DNA of 62,500 nucleotides, from positions 110,001 to 172,500 of the forward strand of contig CAJNDS010000335.1 of the NCBI GenBank assembly GCA_905221605.1, read 5' to 3'. Below are positions 21,071 through 30,941 of this stretch, in pieces. The notes below the pieces were generated by a model. That model was not told the origin of the DNA. It worked only from the letters and a program-made list of their open reading frames with translations, and made no database searches. Every line of letters starts with the position of its first letter. Position 1 is the stretch's first letter. The translations under genes and the position numbers were made by a program. Source of the stretch: Symbiodinium natans. Its lineage: Eukaryota > Sar > Dinophyceae > Suessiales > Symbiodiniaceae.

Positions 21071-21148
21071 CTAATTGCCTTGCATCGAGGCAACCGTCAT
21101 GGGCAGGGCTCCAGCGAGGTAGTCGTCCCTCATGTAGAGCTTGGAGTC
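21071..21148 (-). CDS. Candidate terminal exon of coiled-coil gene
   Basis: Minus-strand acceptor GAGCTAG, then 25 codons in phase 0 (starting DSKLYMRDDYLAGALPMTVA, ending SMQGN) and TAG. It follows the exon at 21533-21566 in matching phase. In its sense it is preceded by CCCTAAA and followed by TTTAGGG. Family not recognised. Confidence 0.55.
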   Translation of the reverse strand, partial: DSKLYMRDDYLAGALPMTVASMQGN

Positions 21149-21149
21149 C

Positions 21150-21510
21150 TAGCTCTTAGGGGTTTTAAGGGTTAAGGGTTTAGGGTTTAGGGTTTAGGGT
21201 TTAGGGTTTAGGGGTTTTTAAGGGTTTGGAGGTGGGTTTAAGGGTTGAAGTTTAGGGTTTTAAGGGTTTGGAGGTGGGTTTAAGGGTTGAAGGGTTCAAA
21301 GGGATTAAGGGTTGGGGAGTCCTGGTTGAAGGGTCTATGGGTTTAAGGGGTTTGAGGGTTTGCCGGTTGAAGGGTTTGCGGGTTTAAGGGTTGAAGGGCT
21401 TACCTGACTAAGGGTTCAAGGGTTTAGTGGTTTGAGGGGTCTAAGGGTTTGCGGGTTTGAGGGTTGAAGGCTTTGAGGGGTCTAAGGGTTCAAGGATTTC
21501 AGGCTTTAAG
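21150..21510 (+). repeat. TTTAGGG array passing into TTGAAGGG/TTTAAGGG octamer array
   Basis: Perfect TTTAGGG at 21176-21215 degrades into GGGTTTAA and GGGTTGAA octamers, including a duplicated unit of about 60 bp (21225-21290). Confidence 0.85.
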
Positions 21511-21532
21511 GGTTTTTTGAGTGTTGGGCCGC

Positions 21533-21566
21533 TTGTATCTTCTGCCTGGAGTCCTGGTCCTGGGGC
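21533..21566 (-). CDS. Candidate exon of coiled-coil gene
   Basis: Minus-strand acceptor CAACAG, one base plus 11 codons (PQDQDSRQKIQ), then a GCGGCC donor of the GC type. Entry phase fits the exon at 22180-22208 (ending in TG) and exit phase 0 fits 21071-21148. Confidence 0.5.
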
Positions 21567-22009
21567 CTGTTGTCAATGTTGTGTTGAGGTTTCAGGGGAC
21601 TCATGCCGAGGGTTTAGGGTTTAGGCTTTGGTCACTGGGGTTGACATAAAGCTTGGCACCCTAAACGCAAAGTTTCCTAGAACGATAGTTGCCCCACTTA
21701 TAACCCCAGTGATAAAGGCCTACACGGCCTAAGGCCTAAACTGAACTGTTGTGGTTCAGGACCTATATAGCCATACATATAGCCCCAAGTAGGCCCTACA
21801 CCCCAAAAACCTAAACCCCAAACCCCGAAACCCCAAACCCTAAACCCCAAACCCTGTTCGTCCTCGCTCCTGAAACCTCTTGTTACCCTACAAATAAACC
21901 CCCCCCCCCCCCCCCCCCAACAAATTTCCCCAGTGATAGAAGCCTAAACCCGAAAAGTTCGCTGTTCCCCCCCCCCCCCCCCACCACACACCTCAAGTAC
22001 CAGAGGCCC

Positions 22010-22126
22010 TAAGCCCTAAGCCCTAAGCCCTAAGCCCTAAGCCCTAAGCCCTAAGCCCTAAGCCCTAAGCCCTAAGCCCTAAGCCCTAAGCCCTAAGCCC
22101 TAAGCCCTAAGCCCTAAACCCGCCCG
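22010..22126 (-). repeat. Homogeneous CCCTAAG variant array
   Basis: About 16 consecutive CCCTAAG units, a single-base variant of the telomeric unit amplified on its own. Confidence 0.95.
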
Positions 22127-22179
22127 CCACCCTCTCACCTCTGTTGGGTAGGCGGGCGCAGTCGAGCGCTCAGCGAGAC

Positions 22180-22208
22180 CATGGCAGGCTCTGCTCGAGC
22201 TGCAGAGC
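22180..22208 (-). CDS. Candidate exon of coiled-coil gene
   Basis: Minus-strand GGGCAG acceptor, 29 nt coding ALQLEQSLP plus two bases, then a GTCTCG donor. Weak alone; kept because its phases fit both neighbours. Confidence 0.4.
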
Positions 22209-22211
22209 CTG

Positions 22212-22395
22212 CCCTTAAACCTTCAAGTAAGCAGTGGGAAAGCAGCGGGGCCTTAAACCCTCCCAGTAAGCAGCGGAGTCTTAAACCCTCTAAGTAAGGG
22301 AAGCCTTAAACCCTGCGGGGGACCTTAAACCCTCCAGTAAGCAGGGAGGCCTTTAACCCTTCCAGTAAGCAGGGGGGCTCAACCTTTCCAGTAGT
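22212..22395. repeat. Minisatellite CTTAAACCCTCCAGTAAGCAG
   Basis: Six or seven imperfect units of about 22-36 bp with core TTAAACCCTCCAGTAAGCAG. Confidence 0.85.
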
Positions 22396-22475
22396 AGCCG
22401 CGCCCTGCCAAGAAACCCCAGATCCTGTGTCTTGGCCCCAAGTGAGCCCCAAGCTGCAACCTATTCACGCCTGAG

Positions 22476-22640
22476 TTTTCTATGAGAGGGCCCTTCGGCC
22501 CTGACCGTCCCCTTCGCAAAAACCTGAAAGGGGTATCCTTTGCCTCATGGCCTCCCAAGTGAACCCCGATCGGGTATGAGGGGGCCCTTCGACCCAGACC
22601 GCCCCCTTTGCACAAACCTGGGGGTATCCTTTTGAGTTGT
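22476..22640. repeat. Tandem duplication with GGGCCCTTCG core
   Basis: Two copies about 97 bp apart of TATGAGnGGGCCCTTCGnCCCnGACCGnCCCCTTnGCA, each followed by GGGGTATCCTTT. Overlapping ORFs (81 and 112 codons) arise from it. Confidence 0.75.
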
Positions 22641-22752
22641 GAATGGTTGGCTTGGCTTGGGCTGGCTCCGGTTTGGTTTCGCAGTGAGTTGTGATTGGGT
22701 GGCCTTGGGGTGGGCATGTCTTCACACTATTGCGTTCAGCTGACCCGTGCTA

Positions 22753-22812
22753 CACCCTAAACCCTAAACCCTAAACCCTAAACCCTAAACCCTAAACCCT
22801 AAATCCTAAACC
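22753..22812 (-). repeat. CCCTAAA array left of an exon-like block
   Basis: About 8 units; pairs as an inverted arm with 22908-22975 around a 95-bp GC-rich block. Confidence 0.95.
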
Positions 22813-22833
22813 TCCCCTCCCTCCACAAACCCT

Positions 22834-22896
22834 CTACAGTGGGCTGTCCTCGGCCGCCTCGCCAGATAGCTGCTCATCCGAGATGGACTCTAAGAC
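22834..22896 (-). CDS. Candidate exon of coiled-coil gene
   Basis: Minus-strand acceptor CATCTCACAG, then VLESISDEQLSGEAAEDSPL and TAG. An alternative donor after GAG (GCGGCC, at 22857) keeps phase 0 and would let the gene continue to 22180-22208; otherwise this is a terminal exon. Flanked by CCCTAAA upstream and TTTAGGG downstream in its sense. Confidence 0.5.
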   Translation of the reverse strand, partial: VLESISDEQLSGEAAEDSPL

Positions 22897-22907
22897 CTGT
22901 GAGATGT

Positions 22908-23045
22908 CGGTTTAGGGTTTAGGGTTTAGGGTTTAGGGTTTAGGGTTTAGGGTTTAGGGTTTGGGGTAAAGGGTTTAGGGTTGGGGTTTGGTGTTTGGGG
23001 TTTAGGGTTTAGGGCTTGGGGTATAGGGTTTGGGGTTGGGGGTTT
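22908..23045 (+). repeat. TTTAGGG array degrading to TTTGGGG
   Basis: Perfect units to about 22965, then variants with TTTGGGG and GGTATAGGG. Confidence 0.95.
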
Positions 23046-23116
23046 GATACAGGCCACAAGCCCTACATGAGCTAGATTCTCCCCAAATCCAGTCCCGCCA
23101 GAGGCTCTACCCTAAC

Positions 23117-23195
23117 CCCCCCCCCCCCCCCCCTCCCGCCGACCCTTTGCTACTATTTGCCTGCTTGAGTATCCCCCCCCACCCCCCTCCCCCCA
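23117..23195. repeat. C tracts with CTACTATTTGCCT motif
   Basis: A 16-nt C run, then CTACTATTTGCCTGCTTGAG and a second C-rich run. Same arrangement as near 19548 and 41626; the following 23225-23300 (AACTTTGATTTTGTTGGGTGGTTC) also resembles 41703-41740. Confidence 0.6.
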
Positions 23196-23369
23196 CCGAA
23201 AACAAAAACAGCAAATTTAGCCGTACGGGGAAGATAACTTTGATTTTGTTGGGTGGTTCTTAACTTGGTAGCCCAGTAACCATACTATAATAAGAGCACC
23301 CTTTTTGGCTTGACTATCTTACAAGGGAACCCAGAAGAAAAAGCAGGGTAAAGGGCACCACTGCGCTAC

Positions 23370-23472
23370 CAAGTTCCGCAAACAGTCGCAGATCCTTCCA
23401 AATCCAGTGCCGCCAGGAGGCTCGTTTCTTCAGACCCTCCAGGCGCTGTAGCTGCCTACGAAGCTGCTGGAC
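23370..23472 (-). CDS. Exon with amphipathic, coiled-coil-like sequence
   Basis: Minus-strand CCTAAG edge, then 34 codons: VQQLRRQLQRLEGLKKRASW, then RHWIWKDLRLFAEL, ending at a GTAGCG donor (phase 1) or, two residues into FAEL, at a GC donor in phase 0. Strong heptad character at the N-terminal half and Trp-rich second half. No family recognised. It sits between exons of the same strand at 22.8 and 23.96 kb. Confidence 0.6.
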
Positions 23473-23956
23473 CTTAGGATGTCTTTGGGAGTATTTTGTT
23501 GGGTGCTTTGGTTTAGGGTTTAGGGCTTAGGATTTAGGGTCTTCAAAACCCGAAATCCTGAGCCCCCAAAAGCTTCTTCAGGTTTTAGGTTTTGGGCTCG
23601 CAGGTGTAGGTACGTAGGGTCGACGGTCTAGGGGGGCGAACGCCTCCTCTACCCAAATAAAGGCTTGCAAAAGTCTTCGCAAGGTGCCGCGGGGCAACTT
23701 GTTTCGGGATGTTTCTGTGGACCCTTCACCTTTACGAGGATGCTGCCTCTTCTTTCCGGCAAGCAGAGAAAACCAACCCAGCTGCATGGGCGCCTTCACA
23801 TGACACAACTGGGGTGCTGTCCTTTCGCAGAGTCCTGCTAGAAGAAGGAGGCGGCTATCAAAATTCCCCCTCCAAGCCCTAAACCCTAAACCCTCAACCC
23901 TGGACCCCAAAGAGCTAGCAAGATAAACGACCTACTGCCGACCCTCGCCTGCTTGT

Positions 23957-23998
23957 TTAGGACTGCTTCTTCTTGCCCCCCAGGGCAGCAGCTTCAGG
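23957..23998 (-). CDS. Candidate terminal exon (ends GGKKKQS)
   Basis: Minus-strand AAGGAAG edge, 13 codons in phase 0 reading PEAAALGGKKKQS, then TAA. A GT donor 7 nt before the stop gives an alternative continuation. Phase fits the exon at 24264-24305. Telomeric CCCTAAA lies immediately to the right. Confidence 0.45.
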   Translation of the reverse strand, partial: PEAAALGGKKKQS

Positions 23999-24007
23999 CT
24001 TCCTTCC

Positions 24008-24232
24008 CTAAACCCTAAACCCTAAACCCTAAACCCTAAACCCTAAACGCTAAACGCTAAACCCTAAACCCTAAACCCCAAACCCTATGCCCTAAGCATT
24101 GAACCCTAAACCCCAAGCTTTCTCTGTCCAGGTGAGACAAACCCCCCAAACACCCCTAAACTCTCAGCTGCCCTAAACCCTAGGCCCTAAACCCTAAACC
24201 CTAAACCCTAAACCCTAAACCCTAAACCCTAA
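24008..24232 (-). repeat. CCCTAAA arrays
   Basis: Two runs (24008-24090 with a CGCTAAA pair, and 24176-24232) separated by degenerate repeats. Confidence 0.95.
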
Positions 24233-24263
24233 AGACCGAACCTTAAATCTCTCAGCTCCTGGC

Positions 24264-24305
24264 TGTCTTAAAGAGTTCCTTGTTCTCCTCCGCGAGCTGC
24301 TGCGC
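24264..24305 (-). CDS. Candidate coiled-coil exon
   Basis: Minus-strand TCTCGAG edge, 14 codons (AQQLAEENKELFKT) in phase 0 at both ends, then a GCCAGG donor of the GC type. Classic coiled-coil composition. Inverted telomeric arrays bracket it (CCCTAAA left, TTTAGGG right). Confidence 0.55.
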
Positions 24306-24320
24306 CTCGAGATGGAACGT

Positions 24321-24480
24321 AGGGTTTAGGGTTTAGGGTTTAGGGTTTAGGGTTTGGGGTTTAGGGTTTAGGGCAAAGGGTTTAGAGTTTAGAGTATAGG
24401 GTTTAGGGTGTAGGGTTTATATTGAGGGTTTAGGGGTTAGGGCATGGGTTATAGGGTTGAGGGTTCATGGTATAGGGTAC
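24321..24480 (+). repeat. TTTAGGG array with degenerate tail
   Basis: Perfect at 24321-24350, then variants such as GTATAGGG and TTGAGGG. Confidence 0.9.
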
Positions 24481-24567
24481 AAGGTTTAGGGCTAGGATGA
24501 TCGTGTTTCCTGAACGTGCGGGGTCACGGTCTAACGGGTCGCCAGCACCCCACACTTAATGGTGCTT

Positions 24568-24672
24568 TTACTAGATGCGAGACTAACCCAGGAATAAAAG
24601 GCTGGGCTTTTTTGATTTAACGGGGATTCTAAGGGAACCCGAACCCTTAAACAAAGGGAACAATAGCCTACT
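24568..24672. repeat. Dispersed CTAGACCC...GGGAAC repeat, copy
   Basis: Starts TTTTACTAGATGCGAGACTAACCCAGGAATA and ends AAGGGAACCCGAACCC...AAAGGGAACAATAGCCTACTCTGG; family as at 12942-13032. Confidence 0.65.
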
Positions 24673-25009
24673 CTGGACCCTAGCTTAAGCTACACACTTG
24701 GGATGTTCCCCGTCATATGAACAGTCCTTACTAAGGATTATCATGGAGGGTACTATGATCCAGGGTTTAGGGGTTTAGGGTGTTAGGGTGTAGGGTTTAG
24801 GCTTTACAGCAATGCTGTGACAACAAATCGATCGAGCTGAGGCTGCCTGGACTTTGAGACATCCCTCCTCGGGATCCCTTATTCAGGGGCCTCCTCCCGT
24901 ATCAGTTGGGATGCCCTCAGTGTCGTCCGCCCCTGCCAAGGGCCTTAACTCTATTTCCCCCTCCCCCCCACCCCGCAAGGTTCCCCCCATAACTAAGTCT
25001 ATTTAGGGA

Positions 25010-25100
25010 TAACTAAGCCGAAGGATATTGAGCGGAGAACCTAGGGGGGGTTCTATAGAGGGGGGTAGCAGGGAACCCATAAATTCTTCCTTTTGCCCCT
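25010..25100. repeat. Dispersed AACCTAGnGGG...GGGAACCCATAA repeat
   Basis: Resembles 54815-54912: both hold CTATnTA, GTCTATTTAGGGATAACTA or its inverse, a GAACCTAG core and GGGGAACCCATAAAT. Confidence 0.5.
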
Positions 25101-25159
25101 GCCAGTGTCGCTTCCACTTCCCAGGGTCTTCCCCACCTTGGCCGCGCCATTCGTCATTC

Positions 25160-25412
25160 AAACCCTAAACCCTAAACCCTAAACCCTAAACCCTAAACCC
25201 TAAACCCTAAACCCTAAACCCTAAATCGCCATTGATCCTGACTTATGCTCTTTCGGTAATTTTGCAGCTTTTCACGGCCTTAAGGAAAGAGGGCACCTTA
25301 AGGCCCTCCGGGATCCCTGAAAGGGTTTAGGGTTTAGGGTTTAGGGTTAAAACCCTGAAGAAGTGTCTATGCGTGGTTTAGGGTTTAGGGTTTAGGGTTT
25401 AGGGTTTAGGGC
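25160..25412. repeat. CCCTAAA array and two TTTAGGG arrays
   Basis: CCCTAAA at 25160-25226, TTTAGGG at 25324-25350 and 25376-25412. The 97-bp block between the first pair was not convincingly coding. Confidence 0.9.
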
Positions 25413-25718
25413 TACCGAAGTCATATATCGATGCCCACCTCCTCCCACGTGCAACATCATGCAAACACTGCCAGAGTGTGCAGGGGCTTGCAACAGTAAC
25501 TCCCGAGGATGGTGGTGTTCTCTAGTCCGTTTTGGGCTTCGCGCCTTTGAAGCTCTCGGAATCAAAGGGTTTCCCCGGAACATGTTTTGGCAGCTTTTTT
25601 TTGGCAGAAGCCCGCAATTTCCCTAAGCCCTAAGCTCCCTGAACTCCCTAAGCGCGCGTGCGCGTGCAGTGGATGGCCTTCTGATGGCCTTCGACCAGCT
25701 CGACCTGATGTGTTCACA

Positions 25719-25754
<36 letters not shown>

Positions 25755-25815
25755 ATAGTATACATAAAATAGTATAGGGACTCTCTCTCTCTCTCTGTAT
25801 ATATAGTATACATAA
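25719..25815. repeat. CT dinucleotide microsatellite, duplicated unit
   Basis: Two copies of (CT)n followed by GTATATAGTATACATAAAATA; the ORFs across it are artefacts. Confidence 0.9.
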
Positions 25816-26044
25816 AATAATATATGGATCACATACTCTCCCCCCCCTCCCCTCTCCGACCAAAACTGCCCTCAACAGCCCAAGTGAGGCTTAGTGAAGG
25901 GTTTCTTGGGTCTTCCGCAATAACTTCCACCTCCCCCTCCCCCTCCCGGCCTAGGCGAGAGTGCGATGTTTAGCGGGCGCCGCCTACCCACGCTTACCCT
26001 AAGCGTAGGAAGCCCTCACTGTTGACACTGTTTGGGAAATGACA

Positions 26045-26235
26045 AAAATATTTACACACATGCATATATATATATATACATATATATATACACACATATG
26101 GAATAGATATAGATATAGATATAGATATAGATATAGATATAGATATAGATATAGATATAGGTTATGTATATATATATATATATCGATATACATGCATATG
26201 TATGTATATATATATATATAGACATTGCATATACA
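26045..26235. repeat. TA microsatellite with ten-unit ATAGAT hexamer array
   Basis: TATATACA repeats flank about 10 units of GATATA at 26105-26160; all ORFs here are repeat-derived. Confidence 0.95.
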
Positions 26236-26777
26236 TATGGGTTCGTGACGATCATTCATAGTTCTGCTTTTGCTTACGCACTAATCAAGAGCCTCCAGAG
26301 CCATGCTGCCTCAAGGGAGGTGCTGCCTGAATTTGTGCATGCTGTCTCAACTGCACGCGTGTGCCTCCTGCACGCACGAGTGGTTTAATTACGGCTAAGG
26401 GCTTAGGGCTTAGGGTTTAGGGTTTAGGCTTTCCTAAACCCTAAATTAAACCCTCAGCCCTAAGCCGATGCAGTACGCAACTCGAGGCAGCATGGCTAGG
26501 GAGTGGACTCAGCCCTCGGTTGTCAAACGGCTCCCTAAACCCCAACATCTAAGCCCCTCGCTATGCCGTGATCCCTACATCGTAAAAAGCCTAACACCAT
26601 ACTAAACTCGGAACTCTGAGCCCTAATTGAACTCTCAACCCGCAATCCCGATATAAGCCCGAAACTCGAAAACCCTAAACCTCAAACCCTTCCGGCTCTA
26701 AACCTACACCCCTAAACCCCTGCGAACCCTAAACCCTAAACCCTGCAAACTCTAAACCCTCGCGCGACGCTTCATGC

Positions 26778-26828
26778 CTCGAGCGCGGAGTTCTTGCGCT
26801 GTAGAGAGGCCGCCTGGTTCTTCTGCTC
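26778..26828 (-). CDS. Candidate coiled-coil exon
   Basis: Minus-strand TTCAAGCAG acceptor, 17 codons (EQKNQAASLQRKNSALE) in phase 0 at both ends, then GAG followed by a GCATGA donor of the GC type. An upstream AAG at 26839 would add three codons. Fits the coiled-coil series 27555-27604 and 24264-24305. Confidence 0.55.
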
Positions 26829-26850
26829 CTGCTTGAATCTTGGGAGTAGC

Positions 26851-26888
26851 CCTAAACCCTAAACCCTAAACCCTAAACCCTAAACCCT
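26851..26888 (-). repeat. CCCTAAA array
   Basis: Five to six units adjacent to the exon candidate at 26778-26828. Confidence 0.95.
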
Positions 26889-27466
26889 AGGGATCATCCT
26901 CCGAGCTTTAGACCGGTTTAGGGTTTTGGGCGCAGGATCTGGGGACTTTCGGCTTGACGGGGCTTAGTTGCCTCAGGTAAGCCTCTGCTGAACTACCTCC
27001 TCAAATTCACTTACCCTGGACTTTCCCTCAACCAAGACTGACAACCCGAACCCGAACCCCCCCAACCCCCCCCCCCAAACTCCCGCACAAACTCATCCCT
27101 CCCCCTGCTGCGTGGGCAAAACCCTAAACCCCAGGAAACCCTAAGCCCTGAAAAACCCCACAGTGCACCCTGAAAGCCCTAAAACCACCAAAACCGCTGA
27201 AACTCCCCCAAAACCTTAAAGCTACGTGAGCAAGCATCTACCGCGGTCTCTCTCAAGCAGGGTCACCTCACCCGTCAAACCCAGAATCCTAAAACTGAAA
27301 GACCCCAAAGCCCAAAAAAGCCTCAAACAGCCGTAAAGGAGAAGAAAAGAATCAGTCTAAAAGACGCTGCCCGTAAGAACCCGGCACCCGAACAAAGTTA
27401 GTTCGCCATTTCGAGGGCCAAAAGCCGCCCCTTAAGAACCCTCAAAGATAAGAGCCCTCGAGCCAT

Positions 27467-27526
27467 AAACCCTAAACCCTAAACCCTAAACCCTAAACCC
27501 TAAACCCTAAACCCTAAACCCTAAAC
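27467..27526 (-). repeat. CCCTAAA array
   Basis: About 8 perfect units, on the downstream side (in sense) of the exon at 27555-27604. Confidence 0.95.
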
Positions 27527-27554
27527 CCCCTTAAGAGCCCTCAAAAAAGGGCGC

Positions 27555-27604
27555 CTCGTAGCTCAGGCGAATGCCTCTGAGCTCCTGCTCCAAGGTCTGC
27601 ACCT
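27555..27604 (-). CDS. Candidate coiled-coil exon
   Basis: Minus-strand GCCTGCAG acceptor, two bases plus 16 codons ([16 protein letters not shown]), then GAG followed by a GCGCCC donor of the GC type. Same donor context as 26778-26828. First clear exon of the 21-27.6 kb series. Confidence 0.55.
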
Positions 27605-27639
27605 CTGCAGGCCGCTTTGTGTTTTTTTGTGTATCGTAA

Positions 27640-27830
27640 GTAGAAACAACATAAATATAAATATAAAAATAAATAAATAAATAAATATAAAAAATATATA
27701 TATATATATATATATATATGTGCGTGTGTGTATATGTATGTGTATATATATATATATATATCTATATATATATATATGTATATGTGTATATGTATATATA
27801 CATACCTTACATACATATATATGTATATAG
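27640..27830. repeat. AT-rich microsatellite
   Basis: AAATAAATAAATA followed by long TATATA/TGTATA runs; ORFs here are artefacts. Confidence 0.95.
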
Positions 27831-28421
27831 TGCTTTCTTTGTTGGTTCTTGTTGCTTTTCGAGTTTAAGGCCTGTGGAGTTTAGGGTATGGGGCTTGTAT
27901 TTGCTGTTTCTTGTTTGTTTTGGGTTGAGGGTTTTATGGGGTTGAGGAGATTTGTACGGTTTGGGGGGTTTCGCGTTATGGAGCTTAGAGTCTAGACTTT
28001 CTAGGGTTCATAGGGTTCCTAAAAACGCGGGGTTCTCGTGAGTCGTGAAGGAACTTATACTGGCTGTGGCACAAATAAAGGTTTACTCACTGCTACTGTG
28101 GATGATGGACAAAATCTTGCATGAGCCCTACGTTACACGTGTGCGACGGATGGTAATCGAGCTCCCCGCGCCCCTCGAATTTCAATGCTGCGTGCGCATT
28201 TGGCTGATGCAGGATTTCGGTCATTCACACACATGCCCTTTTGAAGCATTGCAAGGACAGCAACGCTAAGATTCAGGGTTTGGAAGGGATGACCTGCAGA
28301 TTGACGCTGATGCAGGATCTCGTCCATCAACAGTCCGGCGACTGGCAAGTTTTCGGAAACTCTGGTCTCTAGTCACGGCTGAGCAAAGTCAACTTCCCGC
28401 GGCTGAGGGCCGTATGTGAGG

Positions 28422-28762
28422 GGCCAGGATGGGGGCAGAAAGTCCGGAATATGGTATTCTTCAAGTTTCAAATTTGTTTCCATAGTTGCAAATTAGTTTC
28501 CAAGCAGTTTCAAATTAGTTTCAAGTTCCAGTTGCAAAAGCGCTGTTAAGGGGGAACTGCAATTTCTGTCCGCGCTTTTTGAAAACCAGGAACCTCTAAG
28601 ATTCCTGCATGTTTTTGAATTTTGCATAGAAAAATGCAGTTTCCCCTGAACAGCGATTTTGCAACTGGATTTTGAAACTATGTTGAAACTAATTTGAAAC
28701 TACGGAAACGAATTTGAAACTTGAAAAACGTGGCATTTCTGCTCTCTGGCGCTTGGCCACGC
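28422..28762. mobile_element. Long inverted-repeat element (MITE-like, arms over 110 bp)
   Basis: The left arm from GGCCAGG...GCAGAAAG through TTCAAGTTTCAAATTTGTTTCC...TTGCAAAAGCGCTGTTnAGGGG...CTGCA is mirrored by TGCAGTTTCCCCTGAACAGCGATTTTGCAA...GGAAACGAATTTGAAACTTGAA...TTTCTGC...GGCC. A roughly 60-nt loop has no ORF. The arms contain a subrepeat, AGTTTCAAATTAGTTTC. Confidence 0.85.
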
Positions 28763-29338
28763 CCGAGCAAGAGGAGAGCTCAGGCTTGAAGCTGGTTTAG
28801 GGTTTAGGGTTTAGGGCGACTTGCTTCCCGAAAGCCATTCCAGCAACAACTCTCGCCAAGGCAGCCGCGCAGTCACGAGTCAGTAAATTATCTTGTCCGA
28901 GACTGTCTTACGGTGGGGCTCCCCAAGCCCCAAATTCTAAACCGTGGTGTTCCAGGTAGGGGTCCTTTGTTGCTAAATAATGGGGCTTTGGGGAGTCAGC
29001 GTGCCATTTAGGGTTTCGTGGGTTTAGTGTCCAGGGGCATTGAGGCGAACTCAACGCTTAGGGTTTGGGTCCGGTGCAAAGGGTTCGGGGCCGCAAAGAT
29101 CGCTGCTGAACCCGCCACCGCAAAACCGAAGCCATCGATGCGAGACCGACTAGGATTTAAGAGGATGAGGGCTTCAGCTGTCTAGGGCTCAGGGCTTAAG
29201 ACTTTTAAGGTTACCTCAACTTCGAAGTGTGTGCTTCGGCTGGAATTCAAACCAGCCCGAGATCCTAGATCCTAAACCCTCTCTCTCTCTCTCCCCCCTC
29301 GCCCCAGCCCATACCAAGAGCGTGCCTTGCTATTGTAG

Positions 29339-29390
29339 GCGTTTTGGATCATTCGGAAGCCGAGCGCCAGCTGGTCCTGCAGCGGAGTCG
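29339..29390 (+). CDS. Candidate exon, unknown product
   Basis: Acceptor TTGCTATTGTAG, then VLDHSEAERQLVLQRS and a GTTCTT donor-like string. The acceptor has a good pyrimidine context. The minus strand is partly open. Confidence 0.45.
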
Positions 29391-30172
29391 GTTCTTATCT
29401 CTCAACCCCAAAACCCGAAACCCTAATCCCCAGACCCTAAACCCTAAACCCTGAGGCCTTTGACTTTCTTGTCCATTTTGCTCGAGCGACCACAGCTGAA
29501 CTCTGGGCTTCCTCATGTTTTTGCTAACTTGTGGGACGCGCACCCAGAGAGCCCCAAAAAACCCCTTAGTTGAGGAATATTCATATACCTTAAACTACAT
29601 TTTAGGGATCCTTAGTCTGATTTTAAGGTATACCTTAATGAAGGGGTAACCTAAACTATATAATTAGGGAGGCTCAGGAGCAGTATGTTTACAAGCTTTT
29701 GGCCAATATCCGGACTCCAAAAGCCTGAGCCCTAAGTCCCAAACCTCAGCACAATGTCACGACCCTGAGTGTTCCTCCAACTGCGCTTGCGGGATTAGTT
29801 CTCACAGCCCCCCCAGGATCTAGAAAGTAGCAGGGTTTAGGGCCAAGCCTAGATGGGAGATACTTGGGCCTTAAAGTACCTCCTATACAAGGACTTCGGG
29901 GGCCAAGTACGCAACAAGGAGGTACATGGACCCTACCCTAAACCCTAAACCCTAAACCCTACTTAGACCCCAAAACCCTATACAGGATACTGAGCTGGGT
30001 TTATCCTAAAGCCTAAAGCCCAAAGCCTAAACGGCTTGGGGCTTCGGGGTTTGGGGGTTTAGGGTTTAGGATTTAGGGTTTAGGGTTCTCTTACGCCCTA
30101 CAACTCGCCAGCCATGCCCCGCCATGCCTCGTGCTGCTCTGGCAGACTGGACCTGAAAGCTGGCGAAGGCTC

Positions 30173-30353
30173 CACTTGGAGGTTCATGGTACTCAATATA
30201 CAGGGTTTAGGGTTTAGGGTTTAGGGTTTAGGGTTTAGGGATGCCAATGATAACTCTACTCATATCCCAATTATACCCATCTTCGGGCACTTAAGGGGCT
30301 TATAGGCGGCTTGTAAGTACAGCTGCAATTGGGTTTTACGTCCCATGAACTCT
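30173..30353. mobile_element. IR-A element with a TTTAGGG array inside the left arm
   Basis: Left end CACTTGGAGGTTCATGGTACT is interrupted after CAATATACA by about 6 TTTAGGG units (30202-30240), then continues with CCCAATTAT; right arm TTGTAAGTACAGCTGCAATTGGG...CCCATGAAC. Confidence 0.7.
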
Positions 30354-30438
30354 AAGGATGGTTTTAACCCCAATAAGGAAGAACACAAGATGTCTCCAAG
30401 GGCATACTCAGACTACACAATCCTCGTTGAAGCAGCAG

Positions 30439-30559
30439 CCCTCCTGCACATATGCTTGAAGATGACAGTCGTCGCACGGCCGCACGAACTGCGGTGCTTT
30501 CGGCACCGAGCCTGGCGGCGGATCCGAGGCCGCCTCTTGTGGCGTCTCCCTGTATGCAG
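30439..30559 (+). CDS. Internal exon, Ala/Pro-rich
   Basis: GAAGCAGCAG acceptor, one base plus 40 codons, ending TGTATGCAG before a canonical GTATCG donor. Product starts PPAHMLEDDSRRTAARTAVL and ends ADPRPPLVASPCMQ; disordered, GC-rich dinoflagellate-like composition. The frame stays open to 30712 (including VGTGWRPAHRHVEGALTRHG), so a longer exon is possible. Three other overlapping ORFs exist; this frame has the best splice edge and codon look. Confidence 0.55.
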
Positions 30560-30736
30560 GTATCGGGCCTTGCCACGACCCAGGTGGGAACTGGTTGGCG
30601 GCCCGCCCATCGGCATGTGGAAGGGGCCCTTACACGGCATGGAATTTGCCGGAGCGGGCGTTTGGGGGAGGGACCTCAATGGGTACATCGGGGAGGTGTT
30701 GCGGCTACTTAAGAAAAAGAACTTTACCAGAGGCAG

Positions 30737-30835
30737 AGGTGTGTGTGTGTCTCTGTGTGTGTGTGTGTGTTTGCGCGTATGCATATATATATATATATGT
30801 ATATACGTATTTGTACGTATGTATATGCATGAGGG
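30737..30835. repeat. GT and AT microsatellite
   Basis: GTGTGTGT then TATATATGTATA repeats. Confidence 0.9.
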
Positions 30836-30894
30836 TTATGTTATAGGGTAGCAGGCCCATCCTTGAAAAGAAGCAACTTCAAGCCCTACCTCCG

Positions 30895-30939
<45 letters not shown>
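30895..30939. repeat. Homopolymer C tract (45 nt)
   Basis: Longest pure C run in the window. Others: 35678-35704, 40225-40241, 61986-62005. Confidence 0.9.

Positions 30940-30941
<2 letters not shown>

Noticed and set aside
22010-22126. CRISPR-like direct repeats
   Set aside because: Repeats are 7 bp without spacers; a eukaryotic simple repeat.
25562-27945. ORFs of 60-91 codons rich in Tyr, Ile, Arg and Glu
   Set aside because: Translations of CT and TA microsatellites.
28045-28348. 74- and 71-codon ORFs on opposite strands
   Set aside because: No clear splice edges, both strands open, no recognised motif; left uncalled.
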